DNA of 64,000 nucleotides from Breviolum minutum Mf 1.05b.01 (GCA_000507305.1 DF241451.1:1-64000); one strand, 5' to 3'. Shown: positions 33,560 to 45,031, counted from the stretch's first letter. Notes: generated by a model from the sequence alone, not told the origin. Translations and numbers: made by a program.

Positions 33560-34880
33560 TTGGAGAGAGACTTTGTCACATGTCTTCCTGCTTCTGGGTG
33601 AGGAAGCAGCAGCTTGGAGCAAAGGGACGAGAAATCAGATAATGCAGAAGCTTGTGACGCCTGGCATTCTCGCAGTGAATCATTCTTCATACCTGTCACT
33701 TTGGGCACAAACACTACACCACTTCAGTTGAGCTTGGACACTAAGCTGCGGGGCAGAACGAGGGGTTTTCCTTGAGTTTTTTCCCAGGCCAATGTCAAAG
33801 CCATAGACGATGCTTGCACATTGCAAACACAGACCCCAACACTTGCAGCTTCCTGCCCTGGATGATGTCTACACCCAACCGCCCCCAAGATCCTCAACCC
33901 CTCAATGACTCAGGGCACCCCGGCAACAACCAAGAACCTGCGGAGGCTTGGAAGCAACTGCGGCACAATGATGTTTCAAATCAGAAAGCTGCAAAAAAAA
34001 GCTCAGTGGATTAATGACCTTGTGGATCTCCTATGCACAGTGAACATTTGTACGTATATATACTTGTATGTATATATATATATATTTATATATATTTACA
34101 ATATATATACTAAAAAATGTGACAGGGGATTTTTTCTTTGTGTTCATATCAGTACATTTGTTACACGCGTATTCTATTTACACATACCTATTTATGCATA
34201 TGCATGGGAAAAAAAACAACATAGAATTATTATATACACTATACTTTGGTCCCCCCCTACCTTTTGTCACTTTTTACCGGTATTGTGTTGCAATCTTTTC
34301 AGGGCCTTTAATTTGGGGCCTAATTTTGCAAGGGGGCGACTCTCCGGTATTAATCAAAACCTTTCTCAATAGAACCTGTCCCCTTCGTAATGTAATCAAA
34401 CTGCAAAGAAAGTCTCCAATCAACATTGACAGGTTGATAGACATTACATGATGAGAGTAGGTATTAAGAAGGTACAAGTACTTCCCTGGAACCAAGAACC
34501 AGGAACCAAGATTCTCCCAAGACTTTCTGTGCGGTACTAGTGCCTTCTTAGTACCTCACCATATCAAAAGCACAATTCAGTACTCGTCAAATGATTTGGA
34601 TGTTTTCATTGCCCTCCGCGCGCTTTGATAGTTTGAGTTACCTTTTGCACGGGGGTTTGTCAATTTTCCTTTCCCCATTTTTATACTGGCTAACTAAAAT
34701 AGGCTCAAAAACGTGTCAAACCAGATGACCTTACAGAATACAAAAAGCACTTCAAACACAAGTGGATTCTCAGGATATATTCAGAGCTACTTTTCATCGT
34801 GTTAGCCTTTGTTTGCTTTAAAGTGAAGCCACTTGCTGCAGAAAGCTTGATAGTCATTGAGGATTGCTTTCTTTAATGGA
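33560..34880. other. AT-rich intergenic DNA
   Basis: TA runs at about 34070-34110, poly-A/T stretches and weak plus frames at 33770-34010 (NNQEPAEAWKQLRHND). Nothing firm. Confidence 0.45.
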
Positions 34881-35474
34881 GCTCTTCCTGTCAATATTGA
34901 ACTATCCATTTTAACATAAACAAACCCATCCTTCTTTGATCAACCTCTTCTTCAAACAGAACCCCTTTCTTTTCAATCAAGATCTTAATTCTTTCTTCCT
35001 TGCCGAGCCCTGTTTGCTACGGCTCTTCCGCATTAATCAAAGTCGTTCATACTAAGACCCGTCCCTTTTCAAAAAGTCACCTTTTTTCATACATCCACAC
35101 AACTCTTTCCCCTAGAAATTCTAGTCTTTTTCGAGCTTTCCGTTTTTAATTACGTCCTTTTTGAAAGCACCTATTCTTTTATACCTTAATCAAACACTTG
35201 TTGACTGTTGAATGATATAAACTCCTCCCATTTATGTAATCAAACTCTTCCTTTCTTTAATCATAATCCCACTCTCCCTTTTTCGAAGCAACTCTCGTGA
35301 CTCTTGACTCTTCTTTCCTTCTCGAATCCTTTAGTATGACTCTTCCGTATTAACCGAAACCTTATCCATAAGACGGGTCCCTTTCAAACCCCACTTTTTT
35401 GGGGTATAGCTTTTGAAAAACCTATCCTTTAATCAATCAAACTCTTCCTTTTAATAAGCTTGTCCATTTCTAAT

Positions 35475-35525
<51 letters not shown>

Positions 35526-35539
35526 ACTACTACNAATCC

Positions 35540-35579
<40 letters not shown>

Positions 35580-35865
35580 TTCAAAACAACTCTAATACGA
35601 CTCCCTCTCATTAGTCAATTTTTCCTGATGATAAAATGGGCCCTGTTTAAACCATGCGTTTTTTCCTTAATGTAACTCTTCCCTTTAAAGAACCCTTTTT
35701 TATCAAACTCTCCCTCTTTAATCACTTTTTTCTTTTGAAAATCCTCTTCTCTTCAAACAACTCCGCTTTAATCAAACTCTTTTTCAGCTACATAAACTCT
35801 TCCCAAACTCCTCTTTTGACAAGATTCATCCTTTTTTGATCCCGCTCCCTTTTTCAAAACAACTT
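34880..35865. repeat. Degenerate pyrimidine-rich tandem repeat
   Basis: The plus strand repeats variants of a unit close to TTAATCAAACTCTTCCCTTT for about 1 kb, with spacing drift and many substitutions. Copies are clear near 35185, 35240, 35440, 35700, 35770 and 35800. It contains a (CT)n run at 35482-35515, a (CTA)n run at 35516-35533 with an undetermined base, and another (CT)n run to about 35572. No gene. Confidence 0.75.
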
Positions 35866-36216
35866 GGTACGGACCTTTTCATGCATCTCCTGAAACAACT
35901 TCCAGCATCACTTCATGATCATCATCTTTTGATTTGAATGTCTGAAACATGTTCGAAAATTGGCACGGCACCGCACCACATCCACACATCACTTTTTTAC
36001 CAGCCTGTGCAAATCTCTGAAACATTCTCAAATTTTGCAATCTAGGCAACACAAAAAGGTATGTTCGGGGGCCGGGGGGGGGACGAGCATTTATTTGTAT
36101 ATGACTTCTATATATATATATATATTTAAAAATTGTTATTTATTTAGGTACATGAGCGTGTCCTCTTTCCGGCTCCACTAAAGGATTAAGATGTAGCCAG
36201 AGCGCTGTGATGATGC

Positions 36217-36416
36217 AGGCAAGTGGGGGAAGGGTGTCCTTTGCCCTGAGCGGCCCAACCTCATGCCCAGATCTTTGCATAGGCCATGAGGGCAACGGAT
36301 CACCCCATCCCTGCTTGAGGCAACAGAACTGCGACACAACAAATGCTGCAAAAGAAAGCAACAAATTGATGTGGCAGGAACTCAGCCACAAAGTCAATGT
36401 GATGTCCTTTCTTAGT
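36217..36416 (+). CDS. Plus-strand exon with consensus donor
   Basis: The frame reads GGRVSFALSGPTSCPDLCIG, then CDTTNAAKESNKLMWQELSH and ends CTTAGT|GTAAGTC. The acceptor may be GCAG|GCAAG near 36217. An antisense frame is open too but has no comparable splice site. Confidence 0.55.
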
Positions 36417-36478
36417 GTAAGTCAATTGCAGTCTCTAGCACCTTCAATACCACAGAGAAACAAATAAGGAATAGGCTT

Positions 36479-36685
36479 TCAAACGCTACTTGCACACTTT
36501 CCACAAACCCGCCACTCACTGTCTAGCGAGTCTAGCACTGGGACAAGGCTAGTAGGATCACATCCTTCCATTTGGCTCTTTTGACCAGATGCGGCGAAAG
36601 CGAAGGCACTGAACCAATGAGTATGAAGGACTGCTTGGAGAAAGTCAGACAAAATCTCGCCTTCGCGGGATGTACATAAGTCCAA
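36479..36685 (-). CDS. Minus-strand exon
   Basis: The frame reads EGEILSDFLQAVLHTHWFSA, FAFAASGQKSQMEGCDPTSL then DSLDSEWRVCGKCAS before a possible donor GTAGCG. Ordinary soluble protein; a CGKC pair could bind metal. Confidence 0.6.
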   Translation of the reverse strand: MDLCTSREGEILSDFLQAVLHTHWFSAFAFAASGQKSQMEGCDPTSLVPVLDSLDSEWRVCGKCASSV

Positions 36686-37005
36686 ACACAGAGAAGCATC
36701 ATAGCATCACGCTTCAACGGCCAACTGCACGTGCCGGAAAACTTCTAGCCGAGAGGGAGATATATCTCAACCACCTCACTGCATCTCATTGGATCTACCC
36801 TACCTTTAGAATTGAAATCATTTGAACATCTGCACGCTCAAGCACCCAACCCTAACTACTGCAAAGATGCTATTTTGGCCTCAGGACCTCTTCTTCGAAA
36901 GCAATAGTAAATATATGGCGAATCACCCTGTGAGATTCCACTCTCTACACACCTTTCTGCCCTTCATCTACCCAGAGGCCAAAAACAACCGACCCTTTGA
37001 TTAAG

Positions 37006-37446
37006 TCAGCACAAATCGTTGAGCATTTCTGGGATGAAGGGTTCCAGCTCGGGGAGCGGCAATGGTGGCAGGATATCCGGCACCAGCTCCCAACCCGTGT
37101 CGGAGCTGGTGTCAGAGCGGGCCTCACCACGAGCAGCCACCAGGGCACCCTGCGCCGCTGCACGCACCACCTTCACGGCAACCACTGCGACCGGCAAGCA
37201 GGCGGAAAACAAGAACAGCCTATCTGGTTTACCATCATCACCACTATCGGTATCATTACCACCGCCACCACCACCACCACCACGATGCAAGCCAATCTTT
37301 CACAAAATCAGCACCAAACCATCCAAGAAATTCATACAAATATATCAGCCTATCGAAATGCCCACATTTCTCGCCTCGTCCGGATGCTGCAGAAGGGCGC
37401 TCATTGCTGCCGCAACCACTGATGACTCCACTGCTAAGCCACCGGC
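37006..37446 (-). CDS. Two-exon gene end, single-pass membrane protein
   Basis: Exon 37366-37446 (27 codons, AGGLAVESSVVAAAMSALLQ...) lies between CTGCAG|GCC and AAT|GTGGGC. Exon 37006-37296 starts GAAAG|ATT and ends in TGA. Phase 0 at both sides of a 69-nt intron. The terminal exon has a poly-Gly run, an acidic DTDSGDDG stretch, a hydrophobic segment RLFLFSACLPVAVVAVKVV, and a Pro/Glu/Leu tail DILPPLPLPELEPFIPEML. The layout is that of a single membrane anchor with a short acidic tail. Family unknown. The poly-Gly run comes from a (CCA)n tract at 37261-37283. Confidence 0.78.
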
Positions 37447-37483
37447 CTGCAGAGGATTGTAGGCATGATCCATCAGAATCCTC

Positions 37484-37510
37484 GAGCTACATCGAGCTAC
37501 ATCGAGCTAC
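37484..37510. repeat. Three tandem copies of a 10-bp unit
   Basis: CGAGCTACAT occurs three times in direct succession, just upstream of the preceding exon's acceptor on the minus strand. Confidence 0.9.
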
Positions 37511-37559
37511 AACCCCTCAACTGAACCAAACTTCAAGCTAGTCACAAAAGCCTCTTATC

Positions 37560-37960
37560 TTCATCTTAAACTAGTCTCCTTTGCCTCAACTTTATGTATT
37601 GCTTTAAACAGTCAAAAAACTATACGTATTTTCTTAAACCCTGCGTATGTTTATTCTTGCTTTATTTGACAATTGATGTACTTATACATCAATGTTCAAT
37701 ATATATTATATATATATATACAGACATGAAATATCATCAAATATATATTTGCATAGACGGTTTAGGTGTTTTCTTTACTTGTCTTGCGAATTCGTAACGT
37801 ATGTACTTATCATCTATTTATATTCATGTCCAGATTTTTTTGCAGTATATTCATACTGTACGTACTTAAATATGTAAATATAATTATATATATTTGATGA
37901 ATTTGTAATATGCTGCATTAATTTCGTTTCATATTTCTTTCATGAAAGTGAGGTCCTTGC
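37560..37960. other. AT-rich spacer
   Basis: TA runs and TACTGTA motifs; no coding signal. Confidence 0.6.
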
Positions 37961-37993
37961 GTCCGTTTGTGTTTGCAGGCACTCTATACTAAC

Positions 37994-39052
37994 CTTTACT
38001 TGGTTTCGCCAGATTTGCCTCAGTCTCTGGGATCGAGTCCAAGCGCAAGGGCTTGGCATCCACCAGTTCCGATGGATCGGACTCCTGGAGGTCACCAGCA
38101 CAGAACACGCAGAGCTGACCCGTGGCCACTGACAAACCGCAGCTGCTGCAAGGCTTGACCAATGGCTGCGACAACTCCTTCCAACATGGTTGCATGATGT
38201 TGCATGTAAAGCCATCAGAACTGGATTGAAACCATACAACCGAATGTCTGCTTTGAGACAAAGTCTTCCGGGCCTTCAAGCACTGTAAGATGGACAAAGT
38301 TAGTTTCAAGTTGCAAAGGGAGTCTGTGATTCGTTGTCTTGAGTTGCCCTGAATTCTAGATCTATTGATCGTGGTACACATGCAGTTCACACAAAGAAGT
38401 TACTGTATTTTGGAAGTTTGGATCTCTACGTGGCCTTCTCAATGCGGTTGATGGCCTGCAAAGCAAAGGTCTTCACGCTGCATTGCAGCTTGCCATCCAT
38501 CTTCTGATACAGCTCCAATGCAAGCCGCCCCAAGTCCATCAGGCCGTCCGCATCCAAAGATCCAGAAGCCAGATTATTCAGGGGTTGGATAAGTTCGGCC
38601 CAATCATCCTGCCATTCTCCTTGCAACTCTGAGAGCAGCTCAAGGCCTGCTTCCCCAACTCTGTACCACATTTTTCTCGGGTTAAGGCCCTGACACCGTG
38701 CGCGCAACTGCTCCATCAAGTCCTTTGGAGTCAAATGTGCAGTGGTAGTGCCCTCTCCGGGCCCAGGAACAACTTGCAACCGGAGCACCCCATCGCTGCA
38801 TAAATCTAAAGCATCACTGAAGGATGGCGCTGTTAAGGTGCAGGAATCGCCTTCCTCGTCTTCGTAAACAATCCTCTTCACCTCCACCTGACCCACCAGT
38901 ACCTGCTCAGCACGGCGGCGAATAAAATCAAGTGCAAGATCGGGGATCTCGCGGATCTCAAGCCGTGTCATCGAAAGCGAATCCACCAATCTCGCATCCA
39001 AAAAGATGCGAATCTGTACCACGTCCGAGTCCACCCTGGGTACCACGTCCAT
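37994..39052 (-). CDS. PB1-domain protein with Cys-rich (zinc-ribbon-like) exon
   Basis: Exon 1 runs from an ATG at 39052 (or further upstream if spliced) to 38435; exon 2 is 37994-38282. The junction is AAG|GCCACG to TTACAG|TGC, phase 0: a GC-AG intron of 152 nt. The N-terminal 90 residues fit a PB1 domain. A first strand VQIRIFL is followed by an OPCA-type acidic motif (YEDEEGDSCTLTAPSFSDAL) and a closing strand VLRLQV. The first-strand basic residue expected in type II PB1 domains is not obvious, so type I (acidic face) is more likely. A helical region follows. Exon 2 has CSSCGLSVATGQLCVFC, two CxxC knuckles typical of a zinc ribbon, then an acidic tail. The exon ends AAAG|GTTAGT, so the protein continues. 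PB1 plus a zinc module recalls p62/NBR1-like adaptors, but ZZ and UBA domains are not seen. Confidence 0.8.
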
Positions 39053-39337
39053 AGCGCTGGGCAACGAAGAAACGAGCGAGCCAAAGCTGTACAAAATTTC
39101 TGATTCTGGCTGCTACGTTTTGGAGCCAGGGCTGCTGGGGACAGTGCACAACCCACGGCAGCTGCCTCCCTGCACTCTCTGCGCAGACCAAAGTCCTTCA
39201 AACACAAACACACCCCTCTCAGAATGGCACTTTTTCAACGACACTGGTCCCAACAGTTCCAGGCACCCCTTCTGTGCCATGTGTATGCCAGCAGCTAGTC
39301 GCCAAGCATCACGCACTACCTGCACCAGAATGCAGGA

Positions 39338-39344
<7 letters not shown>

Positions 39345-39392
<48 letters not shown>
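39345..39392. repeat. (ATC)n microsatellite
   Basis: A near-perfect ATC run just upstream of the PB1 gene; it opens poly-Ile and poly-Met frames with no coding meaning. Confidence 0.95.
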
Positions 39393-39394
<2 letters not shown>

Positions 39395-39479
39395 CGTGAC
39401 GAGGGGGTGTGGGAAGACAATAAGAGTTGATCATGAAGAAGACAAAAGTGTAAGGCTTGTAAGGTCGCATCCTCACCAT

Positions 39480-39660
39480 CCCCCCATGGGTGGAGCCACC
39501 GGCAGCTTGGTGCTCTCATCGCTGTTACTACGGAGGCCCAGCGCTGGGAAGCGGTTCAGCTCTAACAGCCATGGCCAAGGACCAGTGGCAGCACCACCTG
39601 TACGATTTAAGGGATCCAACTCAAGAGCTTTGCAGCTAAAGCAAACAGGTGCAACATTTG
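39480..39660 (-). CDS. Probable minus exon
   Basis: The frame reads NVAPVCFSCKALELDPLNRT, GPWPWLLELNRFPALGLRSN and SDESTKLPVAPPMGG. Natural composition, boundaries not fixed. The plus strand is also open. Confidence 0.5.
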
Positions 39661-39830
39661 AACGATTTGAATATAACATCTTGACATGTAACACATTGTA
39701 GAACAAAACATCGCAACGTATCACACATCATGTTTTGCATAAAAATTCAAATTAAAAAAGGGAGAAGTTTGCAGTGAAACAGTGGACCATGGTTGAAAAA
39801 TAATACTCCAAAATTATGCACGCTACTGAC

Positions 39831-40916
39831 CTGGCGATGCTTTGGAAAGTATCACATCCATTCCAAGAATCTTCGGTATAGGAAGCCTTAGGCTCAACGC
39901 AACTTCAGGGATCGAATGCCAAGCAGAACATGCAGCTGCCTGCAACCTGCTAATGTCAACGGCATTTCAGCTAATACCTCCGCCCCTTCAATTCCGGGGG
40001 CCAGGCGAAAAGTCTGCAAGTTCTCCCACTTGTTTGCTCAAAGCTTGTGCTAGCGCACCATGTGTTAGCAAAGTGCCCAAGCGACGCAGGCGCCGCCACA
40101 AACGAGCCTCAACTCAACCAGTGAGCATCTGCAGGGCAGATAACACTCATCTTCAATCAGTTTCGATGAAAATCAACAAATCCATATGCAGTCCAAGAGG
40201 CAAAGGAGCCAACTCCTCCACCTTCAGCCTGGGAATGCGCAAGTTCAGCATTTCCGCGCCGACACAGCACCACATACACAGCACCATGCGTGTCATGCAT
40301 TGTCCACTTTCAGGCCTCATGCAACTTCTCCAGGCGCTGTTTCAGCCACTGCAAGGACGGTGCCTCACGAGCTCCGAAGGCATTCGCGGCACCACACAGC
40401 GTTAGGGCCGCCCGTGAGCAGTTTGTCACCTTGGACGTGCCCAAGGCTTGGTAGACCAAGCCCTCTTTGGCAAGGTACGCATGTCCAGCCACAATGACCT
40501 TAAGGCAGGAACGCCATCAGCATCAAGCACACATCAAGGAGACTTCTGACTTCTGAAATGAACCACCCAAAACAGTTGAAGAATGGCAGGAGGTGAAACC
40601 AACCACAGTGTTCGCCACTTTCCACCGCCCGATGCCGGGCCACCAAGTAGAGACGCAGCGTGAAGCGGCACTGGTCCAGCAGAATGCAGTCCTTGTGCGA
40701 AATTTCATCAGACGGCCTTGCACCCTGACCCCAGTCAAGTCGAAGGTCTTAGAATCTTGGATGTTATACAAACACACAGAATGAATGTTAACCCCCTCTT
40801 GTCCATGGCACTCATCAGCACTGCACAACTCTTTTCGATGATTCAGAGCATCCTCAAGTTGCAGTTCAGCCACGGCCTTGTCCTCTTGGAGCAAGTATCT
40901 TTGCAAGCTTTCCACC
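39831..40916 (-). CDS. Multi-exon gene, unknown protein
   Basis: Exon 40792-40916 (CCCAG|GTGGAA... GGG|GTTAAC; VESLQRYLLQEDKAVAELQL). Exon about 40601-40747 (TFDLTGVRVQGRLMKFRTRT). Exon about 40316-40500 (CTTAAG|GTCATT; AGHAYLAKEGLVYQALGTSK...SLQWLKQRLEKLHE, possible GC donor). Exon about 40150-40290 (LNLRIPRLKVEELAPLPLGL). Exon about 39990-40110 (RLRRLGTLLTHGALAQALSK). Exon 39831-39946 (IPEVALSLRLPIPKILGMDV, ending CCAG|GTCAGT). The first three are all phase 0; the later joins are unproven. Soluble, alpha-helical. No domain recognised. Confidence 0.65.
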
Positions 40917-41117
40917 TGGGGACACAAAAAACTTCCACGGTAAAGGCTGCTGACCATCTATTTACTGTAGATAATGATTTTCCCATATTCTGTCAATGCT
41001 TCCGTCTTTTGCTATGAGTTATTGGTGGTATTTGCAGGTCCCCCATCCATCGTCTGCCGGCTGCCGCTTAAGAGGTACATCTTTGGATACTGTTGCCTCA
41101 GATGTCGATTTATGCAA

Positions 41118-41240
41118 TCATTCTCCCCCTTCGGCCTCCACCGGCAGAGTCCCATCCACAAAGCGTGAAGAGTGGCCACCATGGCCCAGAGCTGCCTTTA
41201 GCCACCACCTCATGTCTCTGAGGGAAGGGGGAGACGTCAT
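41118..41240 (-). CDS. Possible exon
   Basis: Minus frame RDMRWWLKAALGHGGHSSRF then VDGTLPVEAEGGE, TGA, after an acceptor CCTCAG. It could be a terminal exon. The plus strand at 41264-41686 holds a 140-codon frame of doubtful character. Confidence 0.4.
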   Translation of the reverse strand: MTSPPSLRDMRWWLKAALGHGGHSSRFVDGTLPVEAEGGE

Positions 41241-42000
41241 GGAGCCCATGTTTTTGAAGTGATTTGTGGTTTGGGCATAAGTTTCCTTTGTGTCTCTGGG
41301 CAGAGTTTCAAGGGGTAACCACTTCACAAGGTCAAAAGTCTTCACTCCACTTCAGGCAAGGAAGCCTGTGTAACAGCACACACGCTCACTCCCACCCCCG
41401 CCACCAAAAAGTTCCAATTTTACTTCAGATGGCAGTCAGGGCATCTTGCTGCACTGACTACGGTCCAATATTTGGCGTGGCCAGACTTGACACCTTTTCT
41501 TGGCAAACATTGGGGGTGAGGCTTCTACGGGGGGGGGGCCTAGATCCAATGTTGGGGGAGGTAACCGAAATGCGCTTTGCTACCTACTCCTTCAAAATGC
41601 TTGACATGGGAAACGGATCAAAACTGTGGAAGGGCACCACCCCACTGAGACCATCGAATAACTTCAAGCGAAGTCCACCATCCTGAGTCGGACTACTTCA
41701 GCAAAAGATGCCTTTCTGACTCTGCACTGCTCTTGTCTAGCCACACCTAAGTTTCTACAAGTATGCCCTATAATGCAAGGCCCATGCATTGCCCACGTTG
41801 CGTGGTGTGTAAAGCTTTATGGGATGAGCAAACACAGGCGTGAAGGGTGATCCATCATGAGATTGTCTAAAAAGTTCTATGCACTGAAGGGTAAAGCAGC
41901 AAAGTTTTTCGAAGAGATTGTTTGGGACTAGAATATTGTTCACTGCCCGCAAGACGACGAATAGGACGCCACACACACTTGACGTTCCACTTACAAAAAT

Positions 42001-42545
42001 CTAAATCAATGTACAGTATGTGTGAGTCCTTCTTATGATTTTGCTTCGATCTTTGTACCAGGGAAACAACTCATCCCATGAAGCTCGATGAGGGCATCGC
42101 ACACCGTGAAAGGAACTGCCGCACATGCAGGCATCAGAGATCACTTCAGTCCGGTTGATGTGAGAGTTCGTTCCAAACACCATGGTTCTGCGGTATACCC
42201 GGTAAATGCACTCTACAACTTTCAGGTCCTCCATCAACCATCTCTTGACTTCTGTTGAGTCAGATATTGCTGAACTTTCTGCCATGCCATAGTGTAAATA
42301 TCCAACTTCCTTATCTCTTTATCATCCATATCCTCGATGGTGCCAAGACTTGCTTCATGGATGTATAACACTTGGCAGGCCTGGGTGAGCCGCCGCTCCC
42401 CTTCAGAAGATGCCGGACCCCGTGCGGTTTCGATCACGAGCCTGGGCTGCTCGCGATTGACTCTCCAGGTATGCGCTGCGCGACTCCTCACAAAGGTCAA
42501 TCTCTGCGGTTGGCCCGGTCTACTTATTGCGCCAACTGCTCCCAA
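42001..42545 (-). CDS. Two-exon gene end, unknown protein
   Basis: Exon 42276-42545 (LTFVRSRAAHTWRVNREQPR, GERRLTQACQVLYIHEASLG, DKEIRKLDIYTMAWQK) ends AAA|GTTCAG. Exon 42001-42228 starts ATGGAG|GAC (DLKVVECIYRVYRRTMVFGT, then CMCGSSFHGVRCPHRASWDE) and ends with TAG. Phase 0 over a 47-nt intron. The second exon has a Cys/His cluster (C-x-C...C-x-H) that could bind zinc. Exon 1 begins near 42545, where the frame may continue upstream. Family unknown. Confidence 0.75.
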
Positions 42546-42816
42546 CAGAGAATTTGATCACTTACAAACATATGACGCCGATGCCGATGACACTATGACT
42601 ATGAAATCAGGTTTGCTTTTTTCTGGTAGCATGTAATGAAATGTACCATGCAGGCGCAAGTCGAGAAAATGAAATATAGTATGACTATATACAGGTGTTT
42701 ATTACATACATATAGATATAGAACTTTGAATAAACTGATTGTTGATTACAATCAATGTATAAAATACCAAAATAATATGAAGCAAATCAGCTTGCCACCA
42801 GGTGCAAGAGGTGCAA

Positions 42817-43390
42817 TCAATTTTGGCAACACACCTTTAGTACGGGACCTGGATGCACCTTTGATCTATCCCTGCACTGGAGAAAAGCCACATGCCTCCG
42901 CATCAAACTTGCCCACAAGTGCGTCAGAGATCTTTCCCTTCTGGGCACGCTTATCCTCAACTTAGGCAGATCACAAGCTGCGGAACCGACAACAGCGCCA
43001 ACAGCGACCCAACATCTCACCGAAGCCAAGACGCCGCCAAGGTGATATTTTCCGAGTCCATGACAATCTTTTGCTCCAAACCTCTCTGAACTCAACAGCG
43101 TAGTAAGAATGACCAACTCTTCATCAGGACCACCCCCTGCTTGGGGCAACAGCCTATCCCCGCCTGTGATCTCCCGCAGTGGAGCTTGGTATTGCTCCAA
43201 AGCTTCATAGACTTGATCCTGTTCATTTTGGAGGCTTTTCATTCTGCGAAGGAATGCTAGACTGAAAGTGCTTCTCAATGTTGGTCTGATACAGCTCAAA
43301 TCAAAACCTCCATCGTCCTCAGTCATGCCTTTTTCAAAGCACTGCTGGATGAAGTCCATCTTCTCAGCTTCAATCTCACCCTGACTTGGT
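42817..43390 (-). CDS. Long coding exon, helical acidic protein
   Basis: From about 43390 the frame reads GEIEAEKMDFIQQCFEKGMT, RMKSLQNEQDQVYEALEQYQ and GGGPDEELVILTTLLSSERF, and stays open to 42817. An ATG at 43359 lies inside the frame. The 5' two thirds are convincing and helical. The part below about 43070 (GVLASVRCWVAVGAVVG) may be intron. Confidence 0.7.
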
Positions 43391-43512
43391 GGAACACCTC
43401 ACTTGGAGAAACATGAAAATTAAATGACCAAATCGGCATAGTGGAAGTCTCAACCACCCGGCGCATCATACAAAGACAAACCATGGGCCCTAGGCGATGA
43501 TTCTAGGAGTAC

Positions 43513-43770
43513 ATGACTCGTGATGCCATCAGGTGCGTCTCAGTCAGGACACTCTTGTCCGTCTTTGGGCTGGCGGATGTGTTCCACGGCACCGTGGGGC
43601 GTGCCCCATTGTTGGCCTCTTTGGAGACTGGGACGGTGCAGAGTTTTCAGGCAATGGAACCTCAAAGTGATGACCTCCAAAAGACATTTTTTTTTACTGG
43701 CTGCCAAAAGTTCCATGTAACTTTGCAGAAGGATATAGAATACGTCAGGTTGGTGAAAACAAACGAAACG
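43513..43770 (+). CDS. Plus-strand exon
   Basis: The frame reads TLLSVFGLADVFHGTVGRAP, LLASLETGTVQSFQAMEPQS and FTGCQKFHVTLQKDIEYVRL. Good composition; possible donor near 43747 (ACGTCAG|GTTGGTG). Convergent with the minus exon below it. Confidence 0.55.
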
Positions 43771-44428
43771 AAAAGTCCCAACATTGCCACCACTAACAAC
43801 CAAAACTACATAAAATCTATCGCCTCACGGCGGCGGTTTGCTTTCTCAGATTGCAAAGTGTGAGCGTCGGATACATTCTCTGAGTCACCTCAAATGAAAA
43901 AGACTGATGCTCGCCAGCATCGACTCTGACTCCAACTGCTCCCACTCACTCGTATATATATATATATACAGTATAAATATAATCTTGAAATGAATGGCCA
44001 CCATCATTGCAAATAAGGCTCCCCAAGGGCAGGTGCTGCGTTGAACAGGTGCGTTGGCATACCGGGACATGACGAAAGAATAGATGGGCGCAGCCGGGTG
44101 GTGTGGAAAAGGCGGAGGTCAGCCAAAACTCTGCAGGATAGATGGTGATGTGATGTCGCATCCCCGCAGAAAATACAGTTGTATAACATGTTGAAACCAT
44201 AACATGCAAATCCTTGCACACCCTCTCCCACCCAACACCCATTTGGCATGTGCAACACCCACCTTTAAACTTTAAACACAACATCTTGAACTTGTGATAG
44301 TAATATGATATCATACGTCTGCCCTAAAGAAAAGGAAGCATGAGGCTGGCATAAGGAGCCTCTGAATTATGAATGAACATCTTGGTTCAAAGTATGCCAA
44401 GTGCTTGATTTAAATTCCTGCTGTTTCC

Positions 44429-44857
44429 CCAGCCACACCGACAGCTTGCATCAAGTGTCGGTCCCGAAGTTGCTGCCGCAGTCATCGCTGCTTCGACAGT
44501 GGGAAAGACCTTGCTCTGTGGCCAGTACAGCCGCAGGCGACGATCATCTTCCACATCCTAACCAGTCACTTGTCGAGGCTGCGACATTCACGAGCTACGA
44601 GAGCTACTATGCATTCCAGGCCCAGCAGCAACTGCTCAATCTCCACTTTAGACTCTATTCAAACCCGCCTTCAACAACTCATGCAGGCAGCATTTGTCTT
44701 CCACGAGCTGCCACTGCGGTGCATCCAGCAGCCGATTTGCTGCAGCCAACGCCAAAAGCACTTCTGGGGTCTCCTCCACCTGTGCTGTGCGGTTGAAAAT
44801 CCTGAAAGTCTTGTTCCTGTGAAGAAATGCACCCAGCCTGACGGTGAACATCACATG
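44429..44857 (-). CDS. Three-exon segment, unknown protein
   Basis: Exon about 44670-44857 (GAFLHRNKTFRIFNRTAQVE, LLALAAANRLLDAPQWQLVE). Then a block ending ECI at 44608 (QLLLGLECI, ATA|GTAGCT). Then an exon from 44557 (GGTTAG|GAT; DVEDDRRLRLYWPQSKVFPT, then GPTLDASCRCGWGNS). The last junction is phase 0 over 50 nt. The first junction needs a 36-39 nt GC-AG intron or another arrangement. Helical; possibly a repeat protein. Confidence 0.6.
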
Positions 44858-45031
44858 ACCAACATGACCAACGCTTTACTATCTGTAGATCGTAGAACAT
44901 GAATATTCATGGTAATCAGTTTAATCAAAGTGTAAGGCAGGTGCAACGCGCCAGTAGCCTCTTCTCCTTGCAGCCATCGCAGCAGGGGTCGCAAAGAGCT
45001 CGTGCAACAGCCGGCCGCCGCACCTTGATCG

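Noticed and set aside
37019-37462. 147-codon plus-strand frame with poly-Pro
   Set aside because: Antisense to the two-exon membrane-anchor gene; poly-Pro is the complement of its Gly/CCA tract.
39006-39701. 231-codon plus-strand frame
   Set aside because: Includes the (ATC)n microsatellite and is antisense to the PB1 gene and to a likely minus exon.
39842-40405. 187-codon plus-strand frame
   Set aside because: Antisense to three minus exons that have good codon structure and a good donor at 39831.
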